The notes under the pieces: model-generated
What the model saw: only the letters and a program-made list of their open reading frames with translations
What the model was told of the DNA's origin: nothing
Database searches by the model: none
Shown here: positions 10,360 to 21,562 of the stretch, one piece after another
How positions within the stretch are numbered: the stretch's first letter is position 1
How the letters are laid out: every line of letters starts with the position of its first letter
Made by a program: the position numbers and the translations under genes
Source: Macrobrachium rosenbergii
Lineage: Eukaryota > Arthropoda > Malacostraca > Decapoda > Palaemonidae
DNA: 64,000 nt
Assembly (NCBI RefSeq): GCF_040412425.1
Contig: NC_089744.1
Coordinates: 37,756,099-37,820,098 of the forward strand
Reading direction: 5' to 3'

Positions 10360-10563
10360 ACTTTGCTGTAGTAAAATAGAATGATGCCATTGGCTCTGAG
10401 TTGCTCTCACGCTCCTGTTGCAGGTGGCGGGACCTGTCACCCCCTGCTTTGCAACTGACGTGTTACCCCGAATTTTGAATTTAGGATGCCGTTTGAGCAT
10501 AATCGTTAGCTAAGTAATTACTTGATAAGTATGCATAAAACTTTATTTTATTAAAAAAATGTA
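10360..10563. repeat. Right inverted terminal repeat, DIRS copy B
   Basis: Reverse complement of 4184-4392, ending with AGCTAAGTAATTACTTGATAAGT and an AT-rich tail. After it, the sequence of copy C resumes. Confidence 0.82.
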
Positions 10564-10622
10564 ATTTTTGTGTTAGTTCCCCAGTTTTTGCTGAATTATG
10601 TCCAATTCTAGCAATTCAAGTA

Positions 10623-10878
10623 CAGGCAATCCCCGCTTACCGGCAGCATTGGTTAACAGCTATCCAGTGTTAAGGGGCTTGTCTTGTGATGCCAATCTAC
10701 GATTACCGGCGCCAATCTCTGCTTAACGGCGGCGCCGATATCTGGTTAACAGTACTGTTAAGCAGGTCATTAGTGCTGTTATGCGCCGTTAAGCGGGTCA
10801 TTCGGCTATTACCGCCGATTTTCGGTTAGCGGCATCGGCTGGGAACAGAACCCCTGCTGTTAACAGGGGACTGCCTGA
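10623..10878. mobile_element. MITE with CAGGCAgTCCCC termini, TA target duplication
   Basis: The ends are CAGGCAATCCCCGCTTACCG and the inverted GTTAACAGGGGACTGCCTG, flanked on both sides by TA (10621-10622 and 10879-10880). Comparison with the intact gag start of copy B shows the filled and empty site, so the insertion is proven by sequence. The interior is a series of GCCGATATC/GGTTA-like inverted motifs with no ORF. The TA duplication suits a Tc1/mariner/pogo-mobilised element. Confidence 0.83.
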
Positions 10879-11728
10879 TATTCACTATTGCAGCGAAGGG
10901 TGTAAGACTAGGCTAACAAAAGCTTGTTATAATCCTCATTCAATCTGTACCAAATGAAGGGGGCAAGAGTGAAACATGGAGAAAACTTGTAATGAATGTC
11001 CCTCATAGGATAGTAAGCAATGGGAAACTCAAAAGTCTCACTTAGACAAATTAGAGAGAGAGAAAGAGAGGAAGAGGAAAGCAGCTTATAGAGTCGAGAG
11101 ACATTCTAATAGTCTAGAAACTACTCCTAAATCTAGTTTAGAGGCTAACCCTATTGCTCTCCCTACTACTCCTTTTCTTACTTTTTCTCCTATTCCTTGC
11201 CCTCCTACTATTCAACCTCCTACTTCCATGCCTGGCTTCCTTGCTTCTGACCCTAATACCATCGCCAGTCTCAAATCTAGGTTTGATAAAAAGATAAACT
11301 TTGTGGTAAGTACAATGGTGGAGTTAGGAGCATCAGTCAAAGTGATAATGGATAAAGTATTTATGGAGAAAGTCACGAGTGAGGATGCAGTGCAAATGGA
11401 GGAGGTGACTATCTGTCCTGATGGTTCTCCTAGACCAAGGTCACTGTCCTGCTTCCCTGAACCTGGTAGAAGACATACTGGAAGTCTAAGAGAAGCTGTT
11501 GGGGTTTGCCCATGGTTAGTCATCCCCTCAGCTGCTCCTGTTTCACAATCCCAGGTGGTATCAGACAGCCATTGGAAAAGCATATCTTTAGAGGTGCATC
11601 AGTTATCATCAAGCTCCTCTGATGACTCCAGTGTGGACAGGAGGTGCCAAAAATGGTACCTAGACTCTTCCCGACTGCTTCAGCTCTCTTCAGATCCACT
11701 TCCGTTATGCGTTATAAGAAGCCTAGTA

Positions 11729-12000
11729 CAGGCAGTCCCGGTTATCAGCGGCCTCAGTTATCGGTGATCCAGTTTTATGGCACTTGTCTAGTGACGATGA
11801 TAGCTGGATTTTCAGTGCCGATATGCGCTGATCTCTGGTTATGAGTGCCGATCCCTGGTTATCGGCGCTGATCCCCACTTAACAGTGGTGCCAATAACCG
11901 GGGATTGGCGCTGTTAACGCTGATTTTCGGTTATCGGGGATTTTTGGTTATTGTCACGCCGTCGGGGACAGAAACCCTGCCGATAACTGGGGACTGCCTG
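11729..12000. mobile_element. MITE, same family, in gag of copy C
   Basis: It starts CAGGCAGTCCCGGTTATCAG and ends ATAACTGGGGACTGCCTG, with TA on either side (11727-11728, 12001-12002). It is the second member of the family in this gag, related to those at 51984-52213 and 54994-55266. No coding capacity. Confidence 0.83.
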
Positions 12001-12224
12001 TACCAGCCTTCACCCTTCTTGTAGTTACGCTGTGGATCCTTCAGTCCCTGCCACTGTCCATCAACATCCACTTTTGTGTGCGTGGGATAGTCCAGAGGCT
12101 CTCTCTTCTGAGCGCCCTCACCGGGCTCCTAAACGCCCAGTGACGACTCATAAGTGCCCAGCATCTGCTGCCAAGTGTCTGGTGGCAGCCACTTCCTGAG
12201 TGCTCAGCGCTTCTTCCCGTGCAC

Positions 12225-12345
12225 CTGGTGCCGGTTCTCGAGAGCCCGGCTCCAGTTCTCGAGCACCTGGCGCCAGTTCTCGAGCCCGGCGCCAGTTCTC
12301 GAGCACCCGGTGCCAGTTCCTGAGCACCCAACACCAGCTCCTGCA
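12225..12345. repeat. 21-bp minisatellite in gag, copy C
   Basis: About five imperfect units of 18-21 bases contain CCAGTTCTCGAGC, reading Ser-Ser-Arg-Ala-Pro-Gly in one frame. It holds the place of the Pro/Ala-rich repeat of copy B. Confidence 0.65.
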
Positions 12346-13519
12346 TACCCAGTGCCCACCTCTGAGTGCCAAACGTCCTTTCCCAGGCATTCTTCTCTTC
12401 AGTCTACTCATAGACTAAGGTCTCCTTCACCTTCGCCTTTGGATAATGATGAGCCAACGTTGGGTCCTATTAAGCAGCAGTTAGCTGTAATCATGGACTT
12501 ATGAAAGAAAGCTCCCTCCGCTCCCGAGACTTCTCAGGATGCTGTCCTGTCCCTGGTCTCCATAGAAGAGGAAGAGGTCGACCAAGAACCTGCTCCTCTT
12601 TCGTCCTTTGCAGCTTTATTGTGGTATCTTCTGGCTAGTTTCTCACCTTTTTTGCCCCAGCTGCCCCTACCTTTTTAAAGAGGAAACCAGACGACAGGAC
12701 AAGACTTCCCAAGATGGTTCTTTCTTCAAGGAGATAGGAGACTGTTCTTTCGGCCAAAAGGGAGCAAGGCAAAGCGTCTTTTGCCTTTCCTCCCTCTTGC
12801 GTGATCCTTCATGAGGTACATATCCTACATGACCGGGGAGGCCCCTTCTTTGAGAGTCGTTGTCTCCTCCCAAGGAAACTTCTCTGGCCTCATCGACTCT
12901 TCTCACCGTTCTGCGTTTTTGTCGGCTAAGATAATGTTCTCTTCTGCGGAACTTGACTATTTAATTAAGAATATTTTTAAGGTGTTTGAAGTCTTTTGTT
13001 TCTTGGATGGATGGTGGGTGCACTTGCTAAGAAAATAAAAAGACTACCAGGATATAGCAGGAGATATCGCCTCTGACTGGCTTGGGTTTCTGTCTTGTGC
13101 TGACAAAGCCATTAGAGATGGCTCTCTAGAGCTATCTGCTCTATTTACATTTGGTGTTCTGAAAAAAAGAGAGCGCTGGTGCTCCTTTACTTCAAAGGGA
13201 GTCACCCAGCCTCAGAAGTTGGCCCTTTTGTTCTCGCCTCTGGACCAGCACCACCAGTTCCCTCAGGACATAGTAAAGGGAATTGCATCAGATTTACAGA
13301 AAAATCTATGCAAGACTTGTTAGCCCAGTTGCCCAAGCATCCTAAGGATTCATCAGCTTTCCAGACCTGGACTTACTCACCCCTCCAGCAGCAGCCCTTT
13401 TGTGGAGGTGGGCCTATAGTACAGTTCAGGACCCATGCAGATGTCCGATTCACAACCAGGTCCATTAAGAAGAGCTCTGCCAAAAGTGTCTAAAAAGTGA
13501 GAAGGGAGTCCTTCATGCA

Positions 13520-14475
13520 CCTGTAGGAGCCGGGGTTTTAGAGTTTTGGGAAAAGTGGCTGATACAAGGAGCGGAGCCTTGGATTGTCAACGTTTTGAAG
13601 GAAGTCTACGTTATCCTGTTCCTGGAGAGTCCCCATTAGTCACTTCTCCCATCCTATTGACAGCATACTCGAAAGGCTCTGAGAGACATTCGGCCCTCCT
13701 GGAGGAAGTTTCCTCTCTCATCCAGAAGAGGGCCATAGAGGAAGTCGAGAACACCAGCACAGAGGGGGTTTTACAAGCGACTTTTTTGTGGTACTGAAAG
13801 CATCGGGAGGCTGGAGACCAGTCCTCGATGTCAGCGCCCTCAATCATTTTGTCTTGAAGACAAAATTCAAGTTGGAGACAAGCCATTCAGGCCTTTCATC
13901 CATTCACCAGGATGACCAGATGATAACCTTAGATATGCAGAATGCATACTTCCACATCCTGATTCATCCAAATTCCAGGAAATATCTAAAGTGTGTCTTC
14001 CAGGACAAGGTGTATCAGTTTCGGGCCCTTTGCTTCAGCCTTTCTATGGCCCCTCAAGTAATTACTCGAGTCCTCACTACTCTCTCGAAATGGCTCCACT
14101 TAATAGGGATCAGTTGTCAGCCTTTATCCAGACTACTGGCTTTTTAGATTCCTGCAGAAGGAAAAGTGCATGAAGGACCTACACAAGATTCTTCTTCATA
14201 CCAAGGAACTGGGCTGTCTTATCAATGTTCAAAAGTCCCAGTTGACCCTGTTGCAAGAGATCCTCTATTTGGAGATGATTCTGAACTCTCAGATTTTTTG
14301 GGCTTTTCTGTCTCCAAAGAGAATTTCCAGATGCTTCCAGACAGTCCAGAGTTTTCTAGCCCTTTCATCTTGCTTGGCTCAACATTGGATGAGCCTACTG
14401 GGGACTCTGTCATCCATAGAGGTGTTTGTCAGATTAGGCAGACTTCACTTTAGAGTCTCCAGTTCTTTCTGAAGG
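13520..14475 (+). pseudogene. DIRS reverse transcriptase, copy C
   Basis: It reads ESPLVTSPILLTAYSKGSERH and EEVSSLIQKRAIEEVEN (from 13625), then a frame change near 13795, GGWRPVLDVSALNHFVLK, LDMQNAYFHILIHPNSRKY (motif A, Asp kept), FSLSMAPQVITRV (motif B), and a motif C read as LYPDYWL, where the second catalytic Asp is Tyr and the residue before the first is Pro. After another frame change it continues KSQLTLLQEILYLEMILNSQ and WMSLLGTLSSIEVF (14170-14472). Inactive. Confidence 0.8.
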
Positions 14476-14479
14476 CCAG

Positions 14480-15280
14480 CTGGGACAGAAAAACACAACC
14501 AGACACCCATGTGTTTCCAGTCACCTCGGAGATCAAATCAGACCTGCAGTGGAGCTGTCAAAAGAAAGGCTGTCAGAAGGGAAGTCCCTTCAACCTCTGA
14601 GCCCCGACCTAGACTTTTATTCAGACGCCGCGGACATAGGCTGGGGAGCCATCCTGGGGAATCAGAAAGTATCCGGTACATGGACCCTGGATCAGGAAAG
14701 CCTACATATAAACGTGAGAGAACTGAAAGCAGTTCAGCCAGGCCTTCAGAGTTCACGTGCACTCATTCCTTTTCTCTCTGCCAGGCAGCAAGAGAGCTAA
14801 GTTACTCATATGGGCAGATCAAAATCAAGTGACTGGTCACCTGATTTATCCAGGGGAAGTTGAATGTAATAGTGGACAAGCTAAGCTGTCGGAAGCAGGT
14901 CCTTCCCACCGAGTGGACCCTGGATGCCCTGATTTGTCTAAATCTTTGGAAACTATGGGGCAGGCTGATGAGAGACCTGTTTGCCACTTCCAAGAACCAT
15001 CGCCTTCCACTATTTTGCCCTCCAGCCCCAGATCCTCTTGCATGGGTAACTGACGCTATGCTGCAAGATTGGTCCAGTCTGGATATGTACGCCTTTCCAC
15101 CCTTCAGCATGATCAGGGAGGTATTGAACAAGTTTCGATCACATCAGAACGCAACTGTGACACTCATATCCCTGTTTTGGCCCCTGAGGGAGTGGTTCCC
15201 AGACCTTCTTCAGCTTTTGGTAGATTACCCAAGACTCCTTCCCCAAAAACCATCTTTACTCAGACAACCCCACTTCTGAA
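14480..15280 (+). pseudogene. DIRS RNase H and downstream segment, copy C
   Basis: SPDLDFYSDAADIGWGAILG (from about 14601) has the first RNase H Asp. LHINVRELKAVQPGLQSS follows near 14700. The segment with the inner DNTT motif seen in copies A and B is missing: the reading jumps from LQSS to LIPFLSARQQES, so RNase H carries an internal deletion. From 14860 comes DKLSCRKQVLPTEWTLDALIC, then RDLFATSKNHRLPLF and LDMYAFPPFSMIREVLNKF. Confidence 0.77.
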
Positions 15281-15289
15281 GACACCACC

Positions 15290-16402
15290 AAGGGTTGTCC
15301 GCTCTTGCACTGACAGGTGCTTCAGACTATCCGCAAGTTTGTTGGAGCGAAAGGGTTTTCAAGAGGAGCTGCAGAGGCTATTGCATAATGCAGACGAAAA
15401 TCTTTTAGCCTTGTCTACCAGGCCAAGGAGCAGTCTTCTGTCAATGGTGCCACAGCCACGATGTCTCCTCTTCTGAGACCTCTATAATGCAGATTGCTGA
15501 TTTCCTCCTTTATCAGAGGAACTCTAGGAATTTGTCCTCCTCCACCATTATGGGGTATCAAGCTATGCTTAGCTCAGTATTTAAACATAGAGGCCTGGAT
15601 CTTTCGTCAAATTTAGATATTAGAGGCCTGGATCTTTCGTCAAATGTAGATATTAATGACCTGATTAAGTCCTTCAACACAACAAAGCAGAAAAAGGACA
15701 GTTTGGTCTCCTGGAATCTGGATGTGGTCCTGAAATGGCTGACCTTTCCAGCCTTTGAACCCTTTCGTTCTGCTTCCCTTTAGGAATCTCACTTGCAAGA
15801 CACTCTTCCTGTTTGCATTGACCATGGCTAAATGTATTAGTGAAATTCAAACCACTGATAGACGGGTAGGTTTTTCCCAAGGAGATGTGGTCTGCTCCTT
15901 CACCCTAGGCTTTTTGGCCAAGAATGAAGACCCATCCAAGCCCTGGCCTCGTTCTTTTATCATTAAGAATTTAATGGATGTTCTCGGCCATGAAGAAGAA
16001 GGAGAACTCTGTCCAGTCAGAGCTCTTAGATACTATCTGAATAGGACAGAAAAGATCAGGGGTCCATCCAGTAACCTCTGGTATTTGGTTAGGAACCATT
16101 CTCGTCCTCTCTCCAAGAATGCCTTGTTCTTCCTGTGAGATTTGATTTCAGAGACTCACTCCCAAATCCAGGAGGATGTCTTACCAAATTTTAAAGTGAA
16201 AGCTCATGATATTAGAGCAATATTGACCTCTTTGGCTTTCAGGCATAATATGTCCCTGATTTCCATTACTCAGTCAGCCTACTGGAAGTGCAGGTCTGTT
16301 TTTGTCTCCCACTGTTTGAAGGAAGTGGAAACTGTGTTTGACAGTTGCAGTACCTTGGGACTGTTATCGGTGGCTGTCATGGTATTGGGTGGGGAATTAT
16401 AG
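15290..16402 (+). pseudogene. DIRS tyrosine recombinase, copy C
   Basis: Three stretches cover nearly the whole enzyme: QIADFLLYQRNSRNLSSST (from 15490), NLDVVLKWLTF..., a frame change near 15780, then LFALTMAKCISEIQTTDRRVGFSQGDVVCSFTLGFLAKNEDP and CPVRALRYYLNRTEKIRG, a stop at 16138, and VKAHDIRAILTSLAFRHNMSLISITQ...VFVSHCLKEVE. The HxxR pair is present (His 16204-16206, Arg 16213-16215). The first catalytic Arg position is Cys (TGT at 15833-15835), and the presumed nucleophile Tyr is Cys (TGT at 16313-16315, where copy B has TAT). A 33-bp in-frame duplication lies near the N-terminus. Confidence 0.83.
15588..15653. repeat. 33-bp in-frame tandem duplication in YR, copy C
   Basis: Two units beginning TAGAGGCCTGGATCTTTCG (15588 and 15621) differ at one base and encode RGLDLSSNLDI then RGLDLSSNVDI. 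Copies A and B have a single unit here. Confidence 0.9.
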
Positions 16403-16827
16403 GAAACACACTTTTTCTCCTACTCTCTCTTCGATTTGGTGTAGGGTTTTCTAGTTTTGTGGATAGGTTGTGATGTTTTTAAGTGTTTTCAGAGTAGGTG
16501 ACAGCATTGTCTGGTTTTTTAATTTTGGTACTGCGCCCAGGGCAAGGGCACCTTTTGTATGCTTTGCTAATGATGAGGCCTTTCCTCCGCTGTAAAGCTC
16601 CCACTCAAATAGAGGCGACCCATGGCTCAACAGCCACGCCACTACGGGTTAAGTTGAGCACCAACCAGAGGCAGCGTTCACCTGCAGTAGCTCTCATACC
16701 AGGTAAGGAAGCAACAAGCATTGCATTCAGTGCTGGCAAATTTTCTCTATTTCGGAGTCATTACCATGCCTTAATGTTTTGGAGTAGAATATGTCCAAGT
16801 ATCCCACCTCCATTCAGCGTAGGATTC
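16403..16827 (+). other. Conserved non-coding block after YR, copy C
   Basis: It aligns with the corresponding blocks of the other copies. It contains GGTACTGCGCCCAGGGCAAG near 16527, GTTAAGTTGAGCACCAACCA near 16648, and TCCCACCTCCATTCAG before the ICR. Confidence 0.6.
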
Positions 16828-16912
16828 AGCTATGTAATTACTTGGTAAGTTACTTACAAGAAAATGACATTTTCATAATAAAATGAAGTTTCACATATAC
16901 TTAAGTAATTAC
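16828..16912. repeat. DIRS internal complementary region, copy C
   Basis: The left arm has TAATTACTTGGTAAGTTACTT. The right arm has CATATACTTAAGTAATTAC, shortened relative to other copies by loss of ACCA. The centre has AATGACATTTTCATAATAAAATG. Its reverse complement reads right end plus left end of copy C. Confidence 0.78.
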
Positions 16913-16934
16913 AGAATCAGAGCCCACCCTCCTC

Positions 16935-17149
16935 CCCTCTTATGGACATAATAAGTGCATAAACAAATTGAGCATACTTACTGGTTTGTTTCCTGTGTCC
17001 CCCGATAGTGGGAGGATCCTGTCACCTACACAAAACAATAGAAGCGCTACCGTGAATTTTTAAAAAATTTGCTGCACGAGGTAAAAACATTAGCTATGGA
17101 ATTAATTGGTAAGTATATATGAAACTTAATTTTATCATGGAAATGTCAT
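16935..17149. repeat. Right inverted terminal repeat, DIRS copy C
   Basis: Reverse complement of 3880-4095: CCTGTCACCTACACAAAACA and TGCTGCACGAGGTAAAAACA are among the shared stretches. The element ends near AAATGTCAT. Confidence 0.8.
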
Positions 17150-20100
17150 TTTTCATTTTTGTTGCCATTCTTATAGATAATCTTTATCTTTATGGTATCC
17201 TCAGACTACTACTATTTTTTGGTTAGGTGTCACTTTTTCATGCTCCATTTGTTCCTTCCTGTTCTGTTATGATTGATGTACCCAGTGCAACATTGACTGG
17301 GATTTACTTACTCTTGGAACATGAAGGAGGGAAGTTGGATGATATGCCTTCTCAAAAAAAGGCTGGTTGGAATTTTATTAAATGGAAGGTGATGCATTTG
17401 TAGACTGATTGTGAAAATGAGGAGAGCTGCAGAGACTGAAATATCGGAAGGATTAGTGGGAGTTGGGTGATAATGATACAGTGCACCAGTAATAGGAGTA
17501 AAGTGATTCTCAAAGTGATGTAAGAGTACTTTATGAAGCAGAAGCGATTAGAGATGGTGTAGTCACAGCGGAAGGTATTTTTCACTTACATGATAGATTT
17601 GTGTGGGGTTTGACAAAGATTGTCCTGTGCCAAAACTTCCCAGTCAACTGTCACACTGCCATTAGAATGCTGTATGTTCAACTCAGAGTGTCAAGTACAG
17701 AAATAAAATTTGTTTGCCACATGAACATTCATGTCATCATCTTTTACTTGAGGTGTTTTTTGTGAAAAGTGGCCAACCTTAAAGTTTGCCCAGTTGTTAG
17801 GCTTGGTCACTGTATAGTTAGTTCACTGTGAGGACACAGACAGAGGGTATAGCAGTTTTGTTCCTCCTTTGGTGGAACCCTTCAAGAAGGCAGGAGTCTA
17901 TTCTAGACAAAACTTGTATTTAAATTGGTTTAAGAAACCAATTTACTAAATGGCTCTGCAAAGGGGAACAACTGAAAAGTCCAGTTTAGTTATGCTCAAC
18001 TGATATAAAATTAGTAGAGAAAGGAAAAACAATTTGTAACTAAATTCACCTCTAGTAAATATTTACAGCCTGTTCAAAGCAGATAATTGGCGTAGATTCC
18101 TTGATCTCAAAATTTTTGAGGTTAGGTTTGGAGAAAAGTCACTCAGTGACTATTTATCACAAAAGACAGTTGAATAAGTGATTGAAGCAAGTGTGAAAAA
18201 TCAGTTCACTCCTATCAGCTAATTAGATATACACATTCAGCCACCCACTATAGTATACAGGTCCTGGTAACTGTCTGTACCCATCAAAATAAGCTAATGT
18301 ATATATAGTTATATATATATACAGTTGATTTGTTTACACGAACTCTGTTTCATCACAACCCTATCAGTCATCCTAAATGCCTCCAGACACCCTGTTTTTT
18401 CTGCCAGGCACTGATTTCCTACCTCATAGTTAGTGTGACTTGGGTTGTCAACATGGGGTCAACTAGAATGATTACTAATTTTTTCTCTCACCACCTTGCT
18501 AGGTTGGTATCTCTTAGTGTGTAGATCTAGGCTGCAACCTCCCCCTGAGGATTTGATCCACTACCCTGTGTTCTTAGGATTCAAATCACACTTAATTATC
18601 CTTGCTGTGGCCAGCAGTATGCTTTGCTGGAGCAAGTATGGTTAAAGGTTTTACAGGTTCCTCCTAAGGTCTTCTGGGATGATAGGTGATACTTCCTCGT
18701 CATCTTGCCGTAGTCTCCTTATTTTCATCTTTAGATCTTCATACTCTTATACAACAGTTATTTTTGTAAGAGATATGGTGCAGGTTTTATTATTTACCAG
18801 GATTGGGTGTAGTCTTCAAATCTGTATTATAAGGTCATTCCTTACATTATAGTCCCAGATGCCTTGAGTTTTTGTTTTCTGCCACTTCTTATGCGTATAC
18901 AGTAAACCCCCCGTATTTCAAGCTGCTATCAGTGACTCATCTTCATTGTGCTTAAGACCTGTGTAATTGCTATTTTCACAAAGTTGATACAGTCCTCCAC
19001 ACTTGGCATTCCTCCCCCTCCTTTGCTTTTTGGTAAGTGAGCCAGTGTGATTTCTGATGTTGTTAGGGTTGTTGGTTAGTGGTGCATCATGTTGGAAAGT
19101 AAGGCTAGTAAATTGTCTACAGTTCCTTACAGCTTAGAGCCCCCAGCCAGCTACGAGTGAGGGATCATTTAGTGGGCTTTCCTGTTGTCAGTCCATGCTA
19201 TACTTAGGTTTGTCTTTCTTTTTTGCATGTTTTTTCAATACCATTTTATCTATCAGGTGGTCTTTGGTGTTTTTGCAGTTCCTGCAGCATCTTTTCTGTT
19301 CCTTAGGTATGGTTTTTGTTTCCTGTGGCAGTTGTACAGCTCCTTGTCTTTGATTTCTGTCAGTAATTTCTGCATAATGGACAGGCAGTGTGATGTCAGA
19401 AGTTACTTACTGCACTGCCCTTTGCTTGATGTCTTTGTACTTGTGATGCTCTGCCTGTTGTTATTTATTGTGGAACATCATTTTGTTCTACACATTCTAG
19501 TAGCTGTTATGCCTGTTGTTATCCAGTGTCGTACATCTTTTTGTTTTGGACATTCCTGTAGCTACTCTCCTCTGAGCAGGGAAGGTATTTCAGTTCAGAG
19601 GTTTGTGCCTCTGCTTAGTAACAGCATGAGAAATCTTTTTAACTCCAGTTCTGATGGCATCATAGGAGCCTCAGTTTGGCTTACAAGATAAGATAATTGG
19701 ATAATTAGCTGGCAGTGGCAGATATGAGATGGCAGTTAGAGCAGATGTGTGGCCTGTGACAGTATCTGGTTCAACGAGTCAGTCTTCATAGTTCATTCTA
19801 ACTCCTTCCATGTTAGGGATGGACCATAGCACAGTAGCTGCTCTAGTTTGTCTGTCAGCAGACCAAATCAACTGACTGCTGTCTGTCATTTAGAAGTGAG
19901 CAGTATCAGTAAGGGTTCAAGAACTCCAGTTTAAAGAATTAACCATGTATACTCTTATAAGGACACCACATATCAGAAGGCAGCAGTTACCTTATTGTGG
20001 CAAAACTAATGGAAAATAAAAGAGAAGGTGAGATTGGGAAAGGGAAGGAGGAGGAGGAGGAGGTCAGATTGGATCTCCCCTAAGGATTACCTAATGGTGT

Positions 20101-21562
20101 GACAGCTTTTACATCTTACAGGTGGGTCTAGGAGAGATACAGGGCTTTGGTCAGCAAAGAAGGTCAGTGATGGAGAAGCAGGCAACTGTGATGGTTGTGC
20201 ACCCTTCTCCAGTTTTTTTCAGTTTGTTGTTTGTAGCGTTCAGGTGATAGGGGAGTGACACTATATCACAGACCTCAGCCCAGCTGACTCCTTTCAAGAT
20301 AAAGACAATAAGTTTGGTTCAGTAGTCATTTTCGAATGGATACTTCCTAAAAATTGACATATTTGTGACTAGAATCACAAAAAAAAAAGCGCAAAGAAAC
20401 ACGAGACAGTTTAGTGGACTTGTGTACTGACTGAAAGCTAAGGGTAAACTGACCATTTGCCCTTTGTATCAACTGGGAACCACACAAACGTGATGTGCCC
20501 ATCCCATATATGCTCTAATTGGCTGTCCTTGCTCATCCGATAGCCAGTCAAAATGAACAAAAACAGCGATATTTTAATTTGACAATGTCCAAAAACTGAA
20601 TTGTGTGGGCTGAGACACCTCTGTAACTCATTAAATACAAACATTCTAAAGTTTCCTTAACATGCAGGGTTTATGTCTAATGGATTTAACTCTCCGTTGT
20701 ATATTTGAGAGACTTAGTTTTTGATGATTCAGGTCAAATGCAGGGTGCTGTCGTGTGGACCTGCAAGTCTCAAGCAGTCAAGTCTAGAGTTTTTTTAGCA
20801 GTTGGATCCTTCCCACCCAGATTGAGATTCAGACTAATTACAATTACTGTAATGAATTATGATGAAACAAGTGAATTTTTGTTGTCATGCTTATCCTGTA
20901 GTTACAGTGTGAGTTCCCACCTCCCATCCACACTAACATCTCACAGTTCATGGCTCAGACAGGATAGTTAATGGTCTGAGACCTTGGAATTTGTCCAAAC
21001 ATAACACAATATTAGTGACTGATTGCCATTTTTTTCAGTTTTTAGTGGCACAGAAGCACCTGGGAGGCATAATGTATACAAAATGGTAAATTTTTGTTTT
21101 AAAATAGAGGGTTTTTAGACAAATTAATTTTATGTTAAACTTACACATTTAACACTGCTTATTTTGTATTCAGTTTAGAATCATGTAGGGCTAATTTTAA
21201 ATTTATATAATTGTAAATCATTAATAAAAGTAGTTATGATACTTTAGTAGAGTACATTTTTAACAACTGTACTGAAAAGTTAGTAGTAGTATACAATGAG
21301 AATAATCTGTCAGGTAGAATAATAATTGTCAAGGAGTGATTTCTTATGGTACTTCAGGTTTTGTGGTCAGCCTTAAAAAGCCAGCAATATGTAAATATTA
21401 AGTTGACTATAAAATGTTTCATACTGTTCATTCTCATGAATAATTATTTCATGAATAATTCTCTTATAACATTATACAAAGCATCTTGTCTCTTCACTCA
21501 GTTTTTAAAGTGCAGGTATCAGTTTTGCATTCTGTTTTTATATTGTATAAATTGTTTTGCAG
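17150..21562 (+). other. Intron of MINDY gene with old unclassified repeats
   Basis: About 4.4 kb with no gene I can name. A stretch at 17740-17840 (GTGGCCAACCTTAAAGTTTGCCCAGT) resembles 53235-53330, so an old dispersed repeat is likely. A fragment at 18899-18925 (CAGTAAACCCCCCGTATTTC) looks like the end of a crustacean MITE. The 168-codon open stretch at 19185-19691 is hydrophobic and low in complexity and contains a 58-base duplication; I do not regard it as a gene. The 3' end carries a T-rich tract and acceptor before 21563. Confidence 0.45.
19454..19571. repeat. Diverged 58-base direct repeat
   Basis: CCTGTTGTTAT occurs at 19454 and 19512, each followed by a related GT.G.ACATC..TTTTGTT...CATTC..GTAGCT stretch. 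Two units, no known function. Confidence 0.6.

Larger units (their letters stand above)
4184..10563 (+). mobile_element. DIRS-type retrotransposon copy B, nested in copy C
   Basis: This is an element of about 6.4 kb with both termini. The left repeat (4184-4392) and right repeat (10360-10563) are inverted copies of each other; for example AGCTAACAATTATGCTCA at the left pairs with TGAGCATAATCGTTAGCT at the right. Internally it has gag, RT/RNase H, YR, conserved block and ICR, all on the + strand. It separates the leader of copy C (ending near 4183) from the gag start of copy C (10598), so it inserted into copy C. No clear target-site duplication is visible, as expected for DIRS elements. Frameshifts, stops and lost catalytic residues show it is inactive. 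Confidence 0.88.
10598..13497 (+). pseudogene. DIRS gag-like ORF1, copy C (broken, two MITEs inserted)
   Basis: The ATG at 10598 (MSNSSNS) matches the gag start of copy B. Eight codons on, a MITE (10623-10878) interrupts it, after which the Cys-rich stretch CSEGCKTRLTKACYN resumes. Later parts are SRFDKKINFVVSTMVELGAS from about 11276, and CPDGSPRPRSLSCFPEPGRRHTG near 11415. A second MITE (11729-12000) splits the middle. The C-terminal part includes YMTGEAPSLRVVVSS near 12827 and SSAELDYLIKNIFKV near 12940. Several frameshifts and stops (for instance after CTK near 10955) add to the damage. Role as in copy B. Confidence 0.68.
3880..17149 (+). mobile_element. DIRS-type retrotransposon copy C (interrupted by copy B)
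   Basis: The left inverted terminal repeat at 3880-4095 is the reverse complement of the right one at 16935-17149; both share ACAAAACAATAGAAGC and GGTAAAAACATTAGCTATG-like stretches. Between 4184 and 10563 the element is split by complete copy B. The body resumes at about 10564 with the gag start, then RT, RNase H, YR, conserved block, ICR and right repeat. Two MITEs also sit in the gag. Without the insertions it would be about 6.4 kb. All coding parts are broken. It lies in the 17.8 kb intron between the first two exons seen here. Confidence 0.85.

Noticed and set aside
19185..19691. 168-codon ORF in the intron
   Set aside because: Hydrophobic, T-rich composition, internal 58-base duplication, no domain and no splice support; likely chance or very old repeat.
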